Source: Persicaria tinctoria
Taxonomy: Eukaryota > Streptophyta > Magnoliopsida > Caryophyllales > Polygonaceae
Length of the DNA: 64,000 nt
Direction of reading: 5' to 3'
NCBI GenBank assembly: GCA_037127255.1
Contig: JBANSL010000002.1
Location: 93,712,519 to 93,776,518, forward strand
The notes beneath the pieces are model-generated. The model saw only the letters and a list, made by a program, of their open reading frames with translations, had not been told where the DNA came from and searched no databases. The position numbers and the translations under genes were made by a program. Positions 21,938 to 34,068 of this stretch are shown piece after piece (position 1 is the first letter of the stretch; the number at the start of each line of letters is the position of its first letter).

Positions 21938-23188
21938 TCAGCTCGCAACAAACCTGCACTTCATAAAACCTGCACAGAACAAGGGAAAAAAAACACAGAG
22001 GTTAAAACAAACAATGTGAAACCTGTAAAAATCCAATCTTTATGAATAAAGTGTGTAAGATTTTTACTTGGGTCAGCATCGATGATCATGGCAGTTCCCC
22101 CGAACCCGCAACTCCCGCCGCTCCTCTTGTTCTTCTGCCAGTAGCTATTGAAAGCATAGGAAGCGTGAGCGATCACGGTGTCAGGGTTGTAGCAGCTCCC
22201 ATCGGGCTGAATCTCGCCGCAATCGGCCCCGCCTTCACCGCAGGCGAAATCTAGGGATTCTTGAAGCGTATCGACTGGAACACTTGGTTTCGCCACACAC
22301 CAGAGCTTCCCTTCGCCGACCACCACCGGCGCCGGCGCAGGAGACGGGTTGCAGGGCGGGAGGTGGAAGCCACCGAATGGGGGCGGAGAAGGGAAGAAAA
22401 CGGGAGGCTCAATAGGGGAGGCTGCGCCGATCAATGGAGGGAGAGGGGCTCTGGCTATCTTTGCAGGGTAGGAGATGTGTATTGGGGAAGATGAAGGTGA
22501 GAGCTCTGGCAATGGAGTCGGCCGAGCTGGGTAGGGGTCCACGAAAGATGAGAGCTTTCTATGCTTTCGGACATGGAGGATCACCTTAATATCAAAAGAT
22601 CCAAACTTTTTCATCAGATCAGCCTCGGTGGAGGTTTCTGAAGCCAGGAAGGAGGAGTTTGTGACCTGTATGAACTCAAGGAGAGGCCTCATGAGGTCAT
22701 CGGCCATGAGGGATTGAGGGTTGTTCAGGCAGTGTGAGGAAACAGAGGGGGAGAGCTTGATTTCGTTCTGTAAACCCCATCTGGTGAGGGAGTAATGGAG
22801 GTTCTTCAAACAGGGTAAGATGAGCTTGGTGTGGGAACAGTGCAAGTTGTGGCCAACTGCAATGTGGGTGATTCCAGAAGCCGGGTAGTGGGAGAGGACA
22901 TGGGATCTGAGCCATGTTTCGGCTTCTAGAACGCTGGAGGAGACCGATTTGAGGGTTTGGGGAGGAAGATGAACAGCAATTTCATTTGGGGATGACAGTG
23001 TTAACAGCTCCACGGATTCTTCAATTAGGGCACCTGCGGATACAAACAAAGAGAAATTGGTGACATTGGGGATGAATTAGAGTGACAAAGAACACATCTT
23101 TGATCTTTTCCAGTGGGGATGGAGGTTTACCTGATAAACCCAGGGAACAGAGGATGATGAGGGCGAACGCCCCTGTCATTTTGAGCAT
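21938..23188 (-). CDS. X8 (CBM43) domain protein with degenerate GH17-like N-terminus, three exons
   Basis: Exons on the minus strand are 23188-23131, 23033-22068 and 21969-21938, introns GT-AG (97 and 98 bp); joined they encode 351 residues. Residues 1-20 form a signal peptide (MLKMTGAFALIILCSLGLSG). Residues about 20-160 resemble the second half of a GH17 beta-1,3-glucanase (ITHIAVG..., LKNLHYSLTRWGLQNEIKLS), but the catalytic Glu of the usual VGNE is absent (VGHN). A Pro/Ser-rich linker follows, then a C-terminal X8 domain (WCVAKPS, CGEGGADC, GSCYNPD, CGFGGTAMI, KCRF) with the six expected cysteines; X8 domains bind callose-type beta-1,3-glucan. The last exon supplies only the final ten residues and the last cysteine. 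I see no GPI-anchor tail. Likely a secreted wall or plasmodesmal glucan-binding protein without hydrolase activity. A start at the second Met (23179) is also possible. Confidence 0.88.
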
Positions 23189-24504
23189 CAATGGAGATGG
23201 AGGGGTTTGTGCTGAGAGAGGATGAAGAGAAAGGGGTTTTCTTTTCAGTGGGTGAGTCAATCGGTAGGTGGAGGCGACACAATCTGCGAGGGGTCTGAAA
23301 AAACTCTGTTTTATCTCTGCGTTGGGAGACGGACAATTTGCAGGGATGTCCTTTCTTGTAAATTTGACGCACCAGGGGGTACGGTAAACAGAAGAGAGGG
23401 GTGAAAGGAGGTGAAAATGAAGGTAAAAGTGGGTAAAGTTTGTAATTTTCCTCCAACGGTCATCAAATGTCCTTCCAAGCGAAGAGATGATCAAACAAAA
23501 AGGCAAACTGTTCACCCGAAAATAAAAAAGGCAAACTTTATAAAATTATCCTTTATTTTTGGTATACAAAAATTACCCGTTATTTGCCTTATTTTGCATA
23601 AAAACACCTTTTTTTTTCAAACCTTGAATAAACCATTCTTTATTTTAAATCATGCAAAATCCTAAATTATTTTTATATATAATTAATAATTAAAGTTCGG
23701 GTTTTTTTATCCTATGCCCGGACATATGATAAGATCCTAAATTGAGAAAGATTCTCTACAAAAAAGGCAAACAACCCTAATAATCTAATTAAAAAAAAGG
23801 CTAAACCAATTAGAATTTTATTTTTTTTTCCATAAATTTAGGGTCTTATCTTATACCCTTGGAGCATAGAATAGAAAAATCAATTAAAGTTTTATAACAT
23901 AACATAAACCATAAATTACACATATGATAAATTGATAATGTCATTTTTTAAAACCTTTACAAAGATTAACTCGAGTTCGGAAAAGTATAACAAACTTGAA
24001 TTATACTTTAATCAATTATACCTTAGACTAACTCCAATGGTTGTGTGTAAATGTCTAAATGTGTATTTTTAGACATTTTGAGCTCCATTGGTTGCTTTTG
24101 GGGTGTGCAAATGTGCACATTTGAGCATACAATATGCAAATTTGAGCACATCACCTCCCCATGTGCAAAAACTTTTTCAAAAATCAAAACAATTTTATTG
24201 GTGTATTTTTTATAATTTTTGTTTTCTTTTTTGTTTTAACTTAATTGTACTATTTAAATTGTGTGTAAAAAATACACATTTGACCATTGGAGCAAAATAC
24301 CTAGAAGTAAGATGTATTTTTACACATCTTGTGTAAATGTATACATTATAGACAAAACCATTATGGATAGTTTTACGGTGGCAATCTCACAAAAAAATAC
24401 ATACAAATATTTTGAAGAATGTTTTTTTTTTATATGCATATAATTATAGCTTATCATTTCTCATACCATGACACATGCTTTTATACTTTCCCCGTTAACT
24501 TATA
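23189..24504. other. Upstream flank of the X8 gene and AT-rich spacer
   Basis: The first 200 bp upstream of the X8 gene probably hold its leader and promoter; no clear TATA box stands out. A probable MITE occupies about 24010-24372, bounded by imperfect inverted ends around CCAATGGTTGTG and its counterpart AACCATTATGG. No other gene seen. Confidence 0.4.
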
Positions 24505-24739
24505 CTCCCTCCGTTCCATAATAAATATCTCTTTCCTTTTAGGCACGCTTTTTAATAAGCGGAAAACTCTATAAAATATAATTTTTTTAATTGATTTTTT
24601 TATATGATATGATACTTATTACTAATGAGTATCATATTATATAAAAAAATTAATTAAAAAAGTAATATTTTATAGAGTTTTTCACTTATTAAAAAGCGTG
24701 TCAAAAAAGAAAAGGACATGTATTATGGAACGGATGGAG
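24505..24739. mobile_element. Stowaway-like MITE, family 3
   Basis: Ends CTCCCTCCGTTCCATAATAA and its inverted partner, flanked by TA. The element is nearly one long palindrome of 235 bp, so a transcript would fold into a hairpin. Confidence 0.85.
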
Positions 24740-25293
24740 TAAAATGCAATATTATTTTAGAAATTTGAGTAATCTTTAAGAAATAAAATAAAAATATATT
24801 TACTCCTTATTTTATTCTTTACTTTGTGAAGTATTTTGGGGGAAAAAATTTGGTGTAATTTCAGATTTGTGTGAACTGTGAAGCTGCTTATTTGGTTGGA
24901 TTTGGACCACACTGTGTCTGAATAGAACGTTGTAAACAGTAATAGGTGATGGTCAAAACTAGTCATATACTCATATAGTCATATGAGTATATAGGCAGGA
25001 TTAATTTGCAGGAATGATGAGTTCCAGTGGACGACGTCGTATTGGGGTAGTAGTAACTGTAGTTTCAACGCAAATTTCCTTTTTTTTTTTGGGTGGGCAA
25101 CGCAAATTTCCTTGGTTTTGTGATTTGGGAGTTGATGCAAAACCCAAAGTCTCACAATCACAGGGTACCGCTCTTATTCATGCTTGGACTGACTAGTGAG
25201 TAGTGCCGGCAGGAAAATGTTTGAGATACCTCCCTGGTAGTCTACCATGCTGACATGGCATCTTATTAGCAATAAATGAACCATACAATAATA

Positions 25294-25530
25294 CTCCCTC
25301 CGTTTCCTTTTAAATGACTTTTTACTATTCATGCACGTTTTTTAAGGTGTGAAAAACTATATGAAATAATAACTTTTTAAAATATTTTTTTCGATAATCT
25401 CATACTTATTGGTGATAAGTATAATATTATGAAAAAAATATTATTAAAATATTAATATTTAATATAGTTTTTATCGTTCTAAAACTACGTGCATGACTTG
25501 AAAAAGTCACTTAATAGGAAACGGAGGGAG
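25294..25530. mobile_element. Stowaway-like MITE, family 4
   Basis: Ends CTCCCTCCGTTTCCTTTTAA and its inverted partner, flanked by TA. 237 bp, nearly palindromic, non-coding. Confidence 0.85.
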
Positions 25531-26353
25531 TACTAATAACGGAGTAATAATAATTCAGAATGGAAACATTAATTGATTTGTGTTAGTTCCAATGCCTTTT
25601 ATCTACAATTTTTAGGAGTATCATTTTTTGTTACTTTTGACATTGTTTTTTTCTTTTTCCCTGGAGTATAATTTTTAACATGTACGTAGTATTACGCTTT
25701 TACAAGCAATTCAGCCCGGTAATTTTTCGACCCGAACCTGAAAATTTTTCCCGACTCCAAGCCCAAAACTCGGAAATTTTCATGGTAATCTGGGTTTCGA
25801 CCCGGTAATTTTGACCCGATTGACCCGGTTGATTTAAAATTATATATGATTAATTTTTTCATGAAGATTTACATTTTATAATTACAACCACTTGATCTTT
25901 CATTTTCCAATCAACTTTTATATTTATTTGTATTGTGTAATACTTCGTCCGATCGATAGTATTTGATTTTTTATTTTTCAACACAATTTTTTAAGAAGAT
26001 TAAAATTCTAAAAAATATTAAAATATTTAAACAATTCTATGCTTATTACTAACAACACGAAATTATTTTTAAAAAATATTTAAAATTTTGATATTTTACA
26101 TAGAGATAATTGGAGAATTAAAACCCTCTTCCATAATTTCTTTAGTTAATAGACCCCATAATAAATATTTTAAATATATAGACCCTTCTGTTGGTGTTAT
26201 TACTTGTTTACCCTTAATTGTTTTAGTTTAATAAAAAAATTAATATACTTTAATCATAAAATCGAAAACTATTTTTTAAAAATAGTTAATGATAATATTT
26301 TTTTTTTGAAATTCTACATTAATATAATACGAGCATACACTAATTTATAGCAT

Positions 26354-26434
<81 letters not shown>

Positions 26435-26944
26435 ATATTAGGTTTGTTTGTAATATTTACATATGCGATTAGAATAATCAATTACAATACATTTACAATA
26501 AATATTATATTTATTGTAATACATGAATAATTACACTAAATGACTCATAGTATTACAATATGGAATCTCTAGGATAGTAATATTGTATTAAGATAAAGAT
26601 GAGATCAATGTTCTAAAAGGCGCTAGGCGGTGGGTGGCCGTCTAGCGCCTAGGTGGTGCCTAGGCAGTCTTAAAACAAACTTGATTATTTCCTTATATTT
26701 TAACGCATACCACATGTCAATAACTCATAAAATGTGATAATAATTCATAATATCACTTATAAACCCAAATTTACGATGCTTAACTAACACTAAAGTAAAT
26801 AATCGCAAAAAGTATGCATCCAACCAGTGACTCTAAACCTCCTAAATCTAAAACAATAGGTTCGACTCAATGACAAATACATCCCGACTTAGAGATTTTT
26901 AAGAAATCCCTAAGTCGACTAATCATGTGCCTAGAAGCTAAAAT
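25531..26944. other. AT-rich spacer with element scraps
   Basis: Holds a CCCGGTAATTTT-rich hAT-like scrap (about 25710-25830), one end of a broken Stowaway (from about 25945), and a long (AT)n run at about 26360-26432. No gene recognised. Confidence 0.5.
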
Positions 26945-27315
26945 TGAATAATAATTGGGCTAGGCTGTTGTTTCGTTTTCATCACCGCTTCAAAGAAAGT
27001 ATCCCTGTTAACACAACCATTAATGATTGGGCAACCCAGGTATTTTTCCAAGTTATTAGATTGGGGGATACCAAGGGATTGCAGCAGAGGATGTATTCGG
27101 AGACACCTGAAAGCTTGATTTGTGAAGATTGACCTTCTGACCCGAGACGAGACAGAATCTTTGTATAATGGAATTTACTTTGAAACAGGCCGTTTGTGAA
27201 CTTTTTGTAAAGATAATGATATCGTCAGCAAATGCCAGGAAGGGGATAGTTAATTTCCTCCTCCCAAATGCGAATCTCAATTCCTTGTTTATAGTTGACT
27301 CACGTTGCAAGGTAT
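26945..27315 (-). pseudogene. LINE reverse transcriptase fragment
   Basis: On the minus strand the frame reads IPFLAFADDIIIFTKSS, then CLVSGQKVNLHKSSFQ, then after a frame change near 27060 LEKYLGCPIINGCVNRDTF. This includes the FADD catalytic box and the following segment of LINE-type RT, and matches the same segments of the LINE at 54.7-55.1 kb in this window (IPFLAFADDIIIFSKG, SGQKVNYHKSAFQ, LEKYLGCPIINGRV). Both ends are truncated and the frame is broken, so it is a dead fragment of a related but distinct LINE. Confidence 0.8.
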
Positions 27316-27495
27316 TGAAACCAAAGTAATTCGAGCAAGAAAATAAGCATGAAATTGAAATAAAAATTGAATAAAGAAATAATAGTTGGGAAAAAAACAA
27401 ACAAATCCATAAGTTGTCATCAATGGTTATGTGCAAATGTTCAAATGTGTTTGACCGGGTTGTGGGTCAAACAGGTTCCGAGTATTGCTCCCACC

Positions 27496-27903
27496 TAGAC
27501 CTATCAAACGGATCCCGGGTAAAACGGGTCATTCGAGTCAGCTTCAAGTCAGGTCACTTCGGGTCTCGGGTAAAACGGGTTGACTAGAACCCGGGTTTGA
27601 CTGGGTTGCGGGTCATTTCAGTTCGATTTCGGGTTTGTCAAATTTTTCTTTTTTAAATTAAAAAAATAATGATTTGATAATTTTGCGATAAATTTTAATT
27701 ATATATATATAAAAAATTAATTATATTTAATTATAAATCAATCGGGTCAATCGAGTAAATCGGGTCCAAATTACCGGGTCAATCGGGTCACCAGGTCGAA
27801 ACCCAGATTACCCGAAAAATTTCCGATTTTTCGGTTTCGGGTCGAAACAAATTTCCGGGTCAAAATTTTCGGGTTCGGGTCGGGTTGTGTTTTGACATGT
27901 CTA
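27496..27903. mobile_element. hAT-type MITE, 408 bp
   Basis: Ends TAGACCTATCAAA and TTTTGACATGTCTA are imperfect inverted repeats flanked by the perfect 8-bp duplication CTCCCACC (27488-27495 and 27904-27911). The interior is filled with GGGTC/CGGGT motifs, the subterminal repeats typical of this class. No coding content. Confidence 0.85.
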
Positions 27904-27911
27904 CTCCCACC

Positions 27912-28802
27912 TAATCGTTTCATTCATATAGTTAATTGAGGGTTTAAAATAAAATTTACGAATGATTTAGAGTTGGGTAGTAATTAATTGAAGGTTTAAA
28001 TTAGTTGGGACTTGGGAGATGGGAGTAATTAAAGATAAAGTTAAGTTTTTTTTTCCCAAGGATGACTCACTCCTTTCTTTTTCTTTCAATTTGATGACAT
28101 GGCAGGGGTGGTAGACCACCACCCCGGTATGCCAAACATGGTCCGTGCCGACATCTATAAGTGTGCCTACCATTTTATTTAAACAACGCAATGTTTTTTT
28201 TTATTATTAAAATATATCATGTGGGTAATCTTAAAAGCAATAATTTAAATGGTTGAGTACTTGTTGTGGGTAGCAAATATTGATATTAGAAATATGAGTA
28301 TGAAATTTGATATCTAATACGGAGTATTCATGTTTGGTATTGAACAGGGTATTATGGTGAGTTGCATATTTGATAAGTCAAATGTTATGCTGACATTCAT
28401 CAATTCGGAAACAACTACTACAGTGATATCAAAAAACATGTTACTGTATATGACATTCAACTAAGAAACACGCTGAAATTCATCCATTGAAAACGACAAT
28501 GTTTTGGTTCAAAATTATGTCATTAATCGCGTTATTTTTTTTTTCTCTATAAACGAACAAAATGATGTCATTTCAGTCTATATTGACATTGTTTTTGTTT
28601 AAAAAACACAGTTAATGATTCAATATATCGTGTAACAAGATATAAAAAAATTTAACTTGTATAATTTCTTATCTAATTGTTCAATTCAGTAATATAACCA
28701 CCTGCTTCGAAGCTCTTGGGATGAATTAAATTGTCAACACATCAAGTTAAGCAAAATATAAAAGCATCGTGGTTTATTAAAAACAGTTCGAATAATTAAT
28801 TT
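27912..28802. other. AT-rich spacer
   Basis: No gene recognised and no well-bounded repeat seen. Confidence 0.5.
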
Positions 28803-28807
28803 ATGTT

Positions 28808-28945
28808 TGATAGATTACATAGGTCTCCTCTTGTATAGTGAGTTAAAAGCCCGTTAAGGCCCAATACCTTTGTAACCTATATAGATGATTATCAATGAAT
28901 GGAAACCCTCAAGGGAGGACTTTACATCAATTATGTCATTCTACA
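28808..28945 (+). repeat. 5' LTR of Copia (138 bp)
   Basis: Starts TGATAGATTACATAGG and ends TCATTCTACA; same length as the 3' LTR. At 138 bp it is very short for a Copia LTR. A TATA-like CCTATATAG lies near the middle. Confidence 0.92.
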
Positions 28946-28957
28946 TGGTATCACAAC
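28946..28957 (+). other. Primer-binding site of Copia
   Basis: TGGTATCACAAC directly follows the 5' LTR. Its first eight bases are complementary to the 3' end of initiator tRNA-Met with CCA added; the rest has drifted (canonical TGGTATCAGAGC). Confidence 0.8.
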
Positions 28958-29481
28958 CTTTTTCTTCCTAACGGAACCCTAAATTGATCCTCCCGTCTCA
29001 CTGGTCTTCTTCCTCCGACCTTCCCCCTCTCTCATATCGATCCATTGATCTACCCAACAAGTTCAGATCGATCGATCATCCATTCATCCTATATACATAT
29101 ACTGAAGTCTGAAACCTAGCTCTCTTAATTTGAACGCCCGCAATTTCTTCAATCGTCATCGGCCTGTCAAGCATCAGCTGCACCCGAATCATCGATCTCG
29201 TCCGGGGAATCAAACGTCTTGATCTGACACCCCCACACTCTCTCTCGGCCCGTCTCCGGTTGCCGCTGCCCGTCGCCGTCGAGCTGCCGCCCCAGTCGCT
29301 AGTCGCCGAAGCATAGGAGAACCGCGCCCATGCATAGCCGATCGGGCTCCTCGTCTCTCTAAAAGCGCTTCCAACAAGAAGAAGGCAGAGATTTTTTAGT
29401 CACTTTTGAAGATATTACCGAAACATCCCTTGTGTTTTGTCTATTTTAGTTTCTGGCCCTGACTTAATTATTTGTTAAGTT

Positions 29482-29630
29482 ATGTGGCAAAAAAAAATAA
29501 AAAATCTTACCATGGCCTTCTACGATCACCAACATCACGCCTTCTCCTCTATGCAACTGACATCTCCAGACTCTTCTTGGTACATGGACACTAGTGCCAC
29601 CTCCCATATGACGAACTCCTCAGTTAACCT
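29482..29630 (+). pseudogene. Copia protease fragment
   Basis: The frame contains SWYMDTSATSHMT, the aspartic protease active-site region of Copia pol (usually DSGAT or DTGAT; here DTSAT, with the Gly changed to Ser). Between the LTR and this point only about 530 bp remain, so gag is nearly all lost. The frame runs into the CACTA element at 29631. If the CACTA element and one CCT copy are left out, the reading frame continues without shift at 37362. Confidence 0.8.
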
Positions 29631-30073
29631 CACTACAACAAAAGTCACTTTTAGCGAGGAAATTTTTCCTCCCTGAACATTGATATTTCGTCGCTAAAGT
29701 TATTTAGCGAGGGAATATGGTTCCTTTTTAAATGGTCACTGAAAGCTCCTCACAAAAGAATCTAACATGGAAAAATAAAATCGTAGCAAAATAATATTTT
29801 GCGAGGAAATCAACATTTGTCGCTATAGGTCTTTAGCGATTATTAAATTTATCGTAAAAGGTAATTATATTTGTCGCTAAATAAGCGGAAGGATTCCATA
29901 GTAGTCGTTGAATGCACTTGGCGATAATATTTAATTCCTCGCAAAGTTGTATATTTCCTCGTTAATGATGATATTTATCGATAAACATGATTTCCTCGCT
30001 AAAAGATTTATTTCCTCGTTAATGATAAATAGTATTTTTTTTTATAAATATTATATTATTATAGTAGCCTATA

Positions 30074-30138
30074 TATGCAGGATTTGAACATGCATCTTTG
30101 TGCTTAACCACATCGCTCTATCATTTGAGCTAATAGGC
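30074..30138 (-). repeat. tRNA-like sequence inside CACTA, family copy 1
   Basis: On the minus strand it reads AGCCTATTAGCTCAAATGAT, AGAGCG..., TTAAGCACAAAGATG, then GTTCAAATCC: D-arm, anticodon-like hairpin and B box of a tRNA. A close relative lies at 34001-34068. The acceptor stem does not pair, so I take it as a tRNA-derived repeat, not a working tRNA gene. Confidence 0.5.
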
Positions 30139-30240
30139 TTAAATAAAATAATATTATCTTTCCCCGACCTATAATTTGCATTCTTTCTATTTAGAAACAC
30201 AGTAGAGCTAAAGACATCCCATTCACTTCCTCTTGAACCC

Positions 30241-30540
30241 TACCATAACTTCAGTTTAGCAACCATTAAGAATATATACAAAACTTAAAAAAAATATCAA
30301 AGTCTAAGCATGCAACTAATTGTAAAGGAATAAGATATCATCATCACATAATTAACCAATTACTGAATTCTATAGAGAACATACTCGACATAATTCTTAA
30401 ACAACCATACCATAACTTCAGTTTTGCAACCATTAAGAATATATACAAGACTTAAAAAAAAAGTCTAGGCATGCAGCTAATTACAAAGGAATAAGATATC
30501 ATCATCACATAGTTAGCTAATTACTAACCTGCTGCTGCCA
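30241..30540 (+). repeat. ~167-bp tandem duplication inside CACTA
   Basis: Two units starting ACCATAACTTCAGTTT (30242 and 30409) run through CATTAAGAATATATACAA and AAGATATCATCATCACATA with modest divergence. From 30541 to 32410 I see AT-rich sequence without recognisable coding content. Confidence 0.8.
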
Positions 30541-32615
30541 AGTTATCCACAAGATCAAGGTTGTCTACCGACATCAATAACATCAACATCTAGAACATCA
30601 TAATCTGGTAGCCATATCTACAAAGGGAATACATAAATACAAGGTGATATTAATGTAAACTAGTCTATGTTAAGATCATATCAAGTACTTTGACTAAAAA
30701 CACTTGGGACTTCCAACTTACTCTTATGAGAGGATCTCTGCCATAAGGAGTTGAACTCTCAAAGTGCTAACAATAAAGGTATCTGCAAAGGGCGTACATA
30801 AAAAGGTAAAATACAGATTCTACCATAATGGCAGTAATGATCAAATACACACTGCAATCACAATCACCGAGACACGCAATTATTAAAGTATTCCAAAATC
30901 ATACAAGACCTATTACAAAGTAAGGCTTGAATTGAATCACATTTATACTCCAAGTCTCCAAGCATAAGCACACTTGGTAGCCTATAACAGTAAACAGAGC
31001 ACAAAGAGATCAGCTCTCAAGCATTGCTTAACTAAATTTAAACCTTAAAAAAAACATTTCCAAAGTCGTGTTTATGACACCAGAAACTAGCCCAAAAATT
31101 CCTACAAGAAAATGATCAGTACATATAGTACCTTTACATGGGTGTTTGCAAAGGCAGAAGTTCTAAGAGTTTCTTGGAAAGGCAATACATACCAATTTGC
31201 TAACTTTAAACTTAATTAGAGATGAAGAGACAAATCAAATATGAGATATCAACAGCTGGAAGAGGAACGACCCAATGAATTTGTGTACTAGTTTTCCAAG
31301 TTTTATATTCAAGAACATATAATAAGGATTGACACTAAGAAGTTAAATAATCAAACCAAGGAAAGTATGATATGATCAACATAGAACATTCTTAGGTGTT
31401 TAATTACTGCTTCTAAGCATTAGAAGCACATAACTTATACACCTTAGAATGGTCTAGACTTGAAAAATATGTGTAAAAGTAATCAATTCAGCAGCAAATC
31501 CACTATAAAGATGTGTCATTTCTTTATAAGTTAGGTTTCAGGGCATTTATTCTTATGGGAAATGATTAGTAAATGTAAGGAAACAAACAAGGCATGTCAG
31601 CAAACTAACACTTTCCATATATTAAAAGGATAATCAAGATTACTAGCATATTAACAAACTAACACTTCTGAAAATTTATTTTAACAAAAATGTATAATAT
31701 ACCTTTGAAGTGGTTTCACCAATAGCAAGATGCCTCGTGCTTCCCAATTTGAAAAAAAAAACTCCAAAAGGAAAGACGCACAAATAATTGCCAAAGTACC
31801 TGCAGGGATGTCACTGGATATAGCAATCCACAAATTGGGGCAGCCAAGTGTGATGATCTTCTTGATATCATAGACACAATAATGAATTGAAAATACACCA
31901 TATATGAGTGTTAAGATGATTGGTGAATTCTCAAGCTAACAAGAATTGTGAAACTATATACTCATGAAAATGCGAGGATTTCAAAACTAATAGAATAATG
32001 GCTATAATCTAAGGCTTTAGCAACCTTGAAGGCTTGTTCATAAAATTCCACAACCTTCTAATCTGGTACAGACTTAACAGATGGTTTTGTCTCTTCTAGA
32101 ATATTTATAAGAGAAAATTCATGCTCACAACTTCTACAAGATAAAGATAAAGATTAAGTGCTAAAGAACTTGGACATTCATGTATTTGATAAATTCAGTT
32201 GGCCATTTATTCAAGCAAGCGTAAGGCATTCCTAAAATTCATAAGTGAACCTTAAATTTGATGATTTTTTAGTCTAAAGTAAGTAGTTTCAAATATTAAC
32301 CTCAACCAAATACCAGTTGTAAATTTAATCAAGACATATCATGTATGTACATGAGCAATTCAAATAGAGAAAAATCATGTACATAAATGAGAAAGAATAA
32401 TGAGTATTATTTTTAAAACGGAAATTTCGCGAGGTACCCTTGAGGTATAGCTTATTTCACGGGGTGTACAAAAGTTTTACATAATTCGCGTGATACCCCT
32501 GAAGTTTGGTAAAATTTCGCCTCGTGCCCTTCCGTTTGTTTTTCTAACAGTCCCGTTAACTTTTCTTCAGTAAAAAAAAAAGTAATTAAAACAAAAGAAA
32601 AAGAACACGTTAAAC

Positions 32616-32825
32616 ATGGAGGACGAGGGAGGCAGAGACGATTCTTTGCAGATGAGCGAGAGGGAGTCCGTCGATTTTTGTGTGGTCCTCGAATCCGTCA
32701 GCGCCAGTGGAACAAACGAGAGGAGCGACGATGTCGGCGACTACGAGCTCGACAGAGACCAACAAGAGGAGACATCGGAGTCGGCCACACCGAGCAGCGC
32801 CGACTGGTCATGGCGGAAAAGGTAA
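32616..32825 (+). other. Short ORF starting inside the MULE left TIR
   Basis: A 69-codon acidic frame starts ATGGAGGACGAGGGAGG within the TIR and extends past its inner edge to end at 32825. The right TIR carries the same start in mirror image (reading inward from about 35285), diverging where the repeat ends. There is no recognisable domain. It may be the first exon of a captured gene; it may be meaningless. Confidence 0.3.
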
Positions 32826-33844
32826 GTCACTTTTGAAAATTCCTGAAAATTTGTGTTTCGAATTAGGGATTTTCAGTTTGAGTTTATGAATTTGAGTGTG
32901 GAATTTAGATAGATGTGGACTGGAATCTAGATAGATTTGAATTTGGGTTTGAGTTTGTAAATTTTGGGATTAGGGTTTCAGTTATTGTGAATTCGAGTTA
33001 GGAATTCTGTGAGTTACTGACGTTTAAAGCTATATTGGGGCATCACAGGTGTTCAAGCTAACATGGCATAGCATAATGGATCTCATGAGTTCTACCAGTA
33101 AGTTGATTGCATTAGATGGGTTATTTTTCCTGTTGGTCAATTTTTGCTCAATTCCAACACAAAATGGGTTGATTGCATTAGATTTCTCATTTTAATGAAG
33201 ATAAGAACGATAAAGTCATTCCCCCCAACACCCCCCCCCCCCCCCCCCGCTAAAAAAAAAGGATAAAGTTAGATTAGATGCATTATAAAGTGTACTTGGA
33301 AATTCTCATTTGTTGGAGTATGTTGTGTGTGTATTCATCTGATCTTGTTATGGCCAAGAATTGAAAGTTCATTTTCCGTGTTCATCTAACATTAGCACTT
33401 GTAAACTCATTTGTGAAGTAGCATGAGTTGCTGCAGCGTTGCATTTTCGAAAGGGAAACAGTAAAGTTTCAATTGCTGCAGTGGGCTGAAGTGACCAGTA
33501 GGTGGCCGTAGTGTTCATGGTTGGAAGGGTTCCATCATGAACTTCTGTAATTATGTTGAAGGGGCTCATTTGGCCGGGATTATCCTTGAAGCCATCATCA
33601 TCTTTGCTATAAAGCTCTGGACATTCATGGAAAAGGCACCAGTAATTTTATTTTTTTACATCAGTTTGCTACTTGTGATTTTAGTAGCATTCAAGTAGGC
33701 TGAATTGTATTACATCCTAATGAGTCCAAATCTTCAAATAAAAATAGTGACAAATTCCCAAACCCTCAAAGCAAAACACAAAATTCAAAAATCCAAACTC
33801 TGCCTAAAATTATGAATGACTCTCCATTGTAAGAGTGCACATTT

Positions 33845-33910
33845 AGCCTAGCTCAAAATGGTAGAGCAATGTGCTATGCACATGATGTGGGTTCGAGTCC
33901 CACACAGGCT
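33845..33910 (+). repeat. tRNA-like sequence inside the MULE
   Basis: Shows a D-arm (GCTCAAAATGGTAGAGC), a hairpin in the anticodon position, a perfect T arm (GTGGGTTCGAGTCCCAC) and a downstream T6 run (33912-33917), so Pol III could recognise it. The acceptor stem pairs over only five bases and the anticodon loop lacks a proper U33, so I do not call it a functional tRNA gene. Confidence 0.5.
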
Positions 33911-34000
33911 GTTTTTTGTTTCTCTTATTGTAAGTTGTCATTTATGCATACCACAAAATTTTCAACTAAGATGGCAAGTAGTAAGTCAAGGTAAAGATAG

Positions 34001-34068
34001 TCTAAGTGGGATTCGAACCCACATCTTTGTGCCTAAACACAACCGCTCTACCCGTTGAGCTAATAGGC
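34001..34068 (-). repeat. tRNA-like sequence inside the MULE, family copy 2
   Basis: On the minus strand: GCCTATTAGCTCAACGGGTA, AGAGCGGTTGTG..., then GTGGGTTCGAATCCCAC. Same family as 30074-30138. It has a good T arm and D arm but no pairing acceptor stem. It is oriented opposite to the tRNA-like sequence at 33845, about 90 bp away. Confidence 0.5.

Noticed and set aside
33845..33910. Functional tRNA gene
   Set aside because: Acceptor stem pairs over only five bases and the anticodon loop is irregular despite a good T arm.
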